Assembly (NCBI GenBank): GCA_028690445.1
Contig: JAQVBE010000011.1
Span: forward strand, 1-64,000
Direction: 5' to 3'
Source of the DNA: Aliarcobacter sp.
GTDB lineage: Bacteria; Campylobacterota; Campylobacteria; Campylobacterales; Arcobacteraceae
Length of the DNA: 64,000 nucleotides
A model generated the notes under the pieces. The model had not been told where the DNA came from. It did no database searches and saw only the letters and a program-made list of their open reading frames with translations. Each line of letters starts with the position of its first letter. The first letter of the stretch is position 1. Below are positions 63,475 to 64,000 of this stretch, in pieces. Both the position numbers and the translations under genes were made by a program.

Positions 63475-63507
63475 AAAAGGGGAAGGATAAAATATCCTTC
63501 CCCTTTT
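63475..63507 (-). terminator. strong Rho-independent terminator after bipA
   Basis: AAAAGGGGAAGGATA and TATCCTTCCCCTTTT form a perfect 15-base stem with an AAA loop. On the minus strand it is followed by a T run. It is the strongest terminator in the window, 25 bases after the bipA stop. Confidence 0.92.
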
Positions 63508-63531
63508 ATAAAACAATTAAAAAAATATAAA

Positions 63532-64000
63532 TTAGTTATATTTCTCTTTTTTTGCAGTTCTTTTTCTTACTGTTGGATCTAATTCTCTTTTTCTAACTCT
63601 TACAGAAATAGGTGTGATTTCAACTGATTCATCTTCTTCAATCCATTCTAATGCATTTTCTAAAGACATAGTTCTTGGTGGAACTAACTTAATAGCTTCA
63701 TCAGCACCTGATGATCTAACATTCGATTGAGCTTTCCCTTTAGTTGGGTTAACATCTAAATCATTATCTTTTGCATGTTGACCAATTACCATTCCAACAT
63801 ATACTTTATCTTGAGGTTTAACAAACATAATTCCCCTATCTTGTAAGTTGAAGATTGAATAACCAACAGCTTCTCCAGCTTCCATAGAAACTAATGCTCC
63901 ATATTTTCTTGATTCAACCATTCCTGAGTATGGTCTAAACTCTAAGAATGAGTGATTCATAACACCCTCACCTTTAGTTTCAGTTAAGAACTCAGTTCTA
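63532..64000 (-). CDS. bipA: GTPase BipA/TypA, C-terminal part (cut by window edge)
   Basis: The last 155 or so residues of Bip[24 protein letters not shown], then [61 protein letters not shown] and the C-terminal [22 protein letters not shown] are nearly universal in the family. The frame continues without a start beyond base 64000, so the GTPase and middle domains lie outside. BipA is a ribosome-binding GTPase needed for ribosome assembly and stress or cold growth. Confidence 0.95.
   Translation of the reverse strand, partial: RTEFLTETKGEGVMNHSFLEFRPYSGMVESRKYGALVSMEAGEAVGYSIFNLQDRGIMFVKPQDKVYVGMVIGQHAKDNDLDVNPTKGKAQSNVRSSGADEAIKLVPPRTMSLENALEWIEEDESVEITPISVRVRKRELDPTVRKRTAKKEKYN

Noticed and set aside
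1..64000. CRISPR arrays, prophage, insertion sequences, tRNA genes
   Set aside because: No regularly spaced direct repeats, phage or transposase proteins, or cloverleaf sequences were found by reading both strands; a dedicated RNA scan was not possible.

Overview
The window looks like chromosomal DNA of an Arcobacter-type member of the Campylobacterota. This is inferred from the very AT-rich sequence, the tightly packed genes with 1-4 base overlaps, the wealth of PAS, chemoreceptor and cyclic-di-GMP proteins, and the style of the housekeeping genes (secG-frr-pyrE, bipA). No transposase, integrase, CRISPR array, tRNA or rRNA gene is visible, although a strong outward-facing promoter at the left edge suggests a stable-RNA operon just outside.

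Layout. 1-8158: a BI-1 family membrane protein, thiD2 and a convergent bioC-like methyltransferase, then a plus-strand run secG-frr-pyrE-RDD-MFS-mscS-DUF475. 8155-15687: mostly minus-strand genes (zntB-like, yaaA, ychJ, a ComEA-like protein, a Crp/Fnr regulator, ung, and an aldehyde dehydrogenase/TPP-enzyme pair), with a YgbA-like nitrosative-stress gene divergent from the Crp/Fnr gene. 15916-20318: lemA, two TPM-domain genes, gph, then marR with a Bcr/CflA-type exporter.

20435-34931 is a dense signalling island. It holds an OmpR-type response regulator and its PAS kinase, a cytoplasmic chemoreceptor, a lone Aer-like PAS protein, a REC-REC-PAS-PAS-HD-GYP phosphodiesterase, a PAS chemoreceptor, a REC-REC-PAS-GGDEF diguanylate cyclase, an unrecognised coupled protein, a PilJ/NarX-type sensor kinase, a bacteriohemerythrin, an unrecognised small protein on the opposite strand, and a double hemerythrin. 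Two promoters in the island share an 11-bp-spaced direct repeat typical of OmpR-family operators, so the first regulator probably controls its own operon and the chemoreceptor/HD-GYP operon. The likely theme is oxygen or redox sensing that sets both swimming and c-di-GMP level.

34995-40934 is a complete RND efflux operon with a small WYL-like gene at its end, followed by a flavoprotein and a cupin. 42639-49690 is a sulfur-assimilation operon (metY, rrf2, cysK, DUF2061, cysH, cysD, cysN and a shortened sulfite-reductase-like gene lacking the 4Fe-4S/siroheme domain). 49699-55199 holds dgt, a class V PLP enzyme, an outer-membrane barrel divergent from an XRE regulator, a metallophosphoesterase, and a frameshifted gene remnant. 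55206-57212 is a membrane chemoreceptor ending in a CheR-type pentapeptide. 57383-63207 is the sulfate uptake operon (rrf2, sbp, an EAL-domain gene, cysT, cysW, cysA) on the minus strand; an apparently active c-di-GMP phosphodiesterase is embedded in it. The window ends inside bipA.

Together the two sulfur loci supply sulfate import, activation (CysDN), direct APS reduction (CysH of the iron-sulfur type; no APS kinase is seen) and sulfide capture (CysK, MetY). The final sulfite-to-sulfide step cannot be explained by the shortened gene alone.
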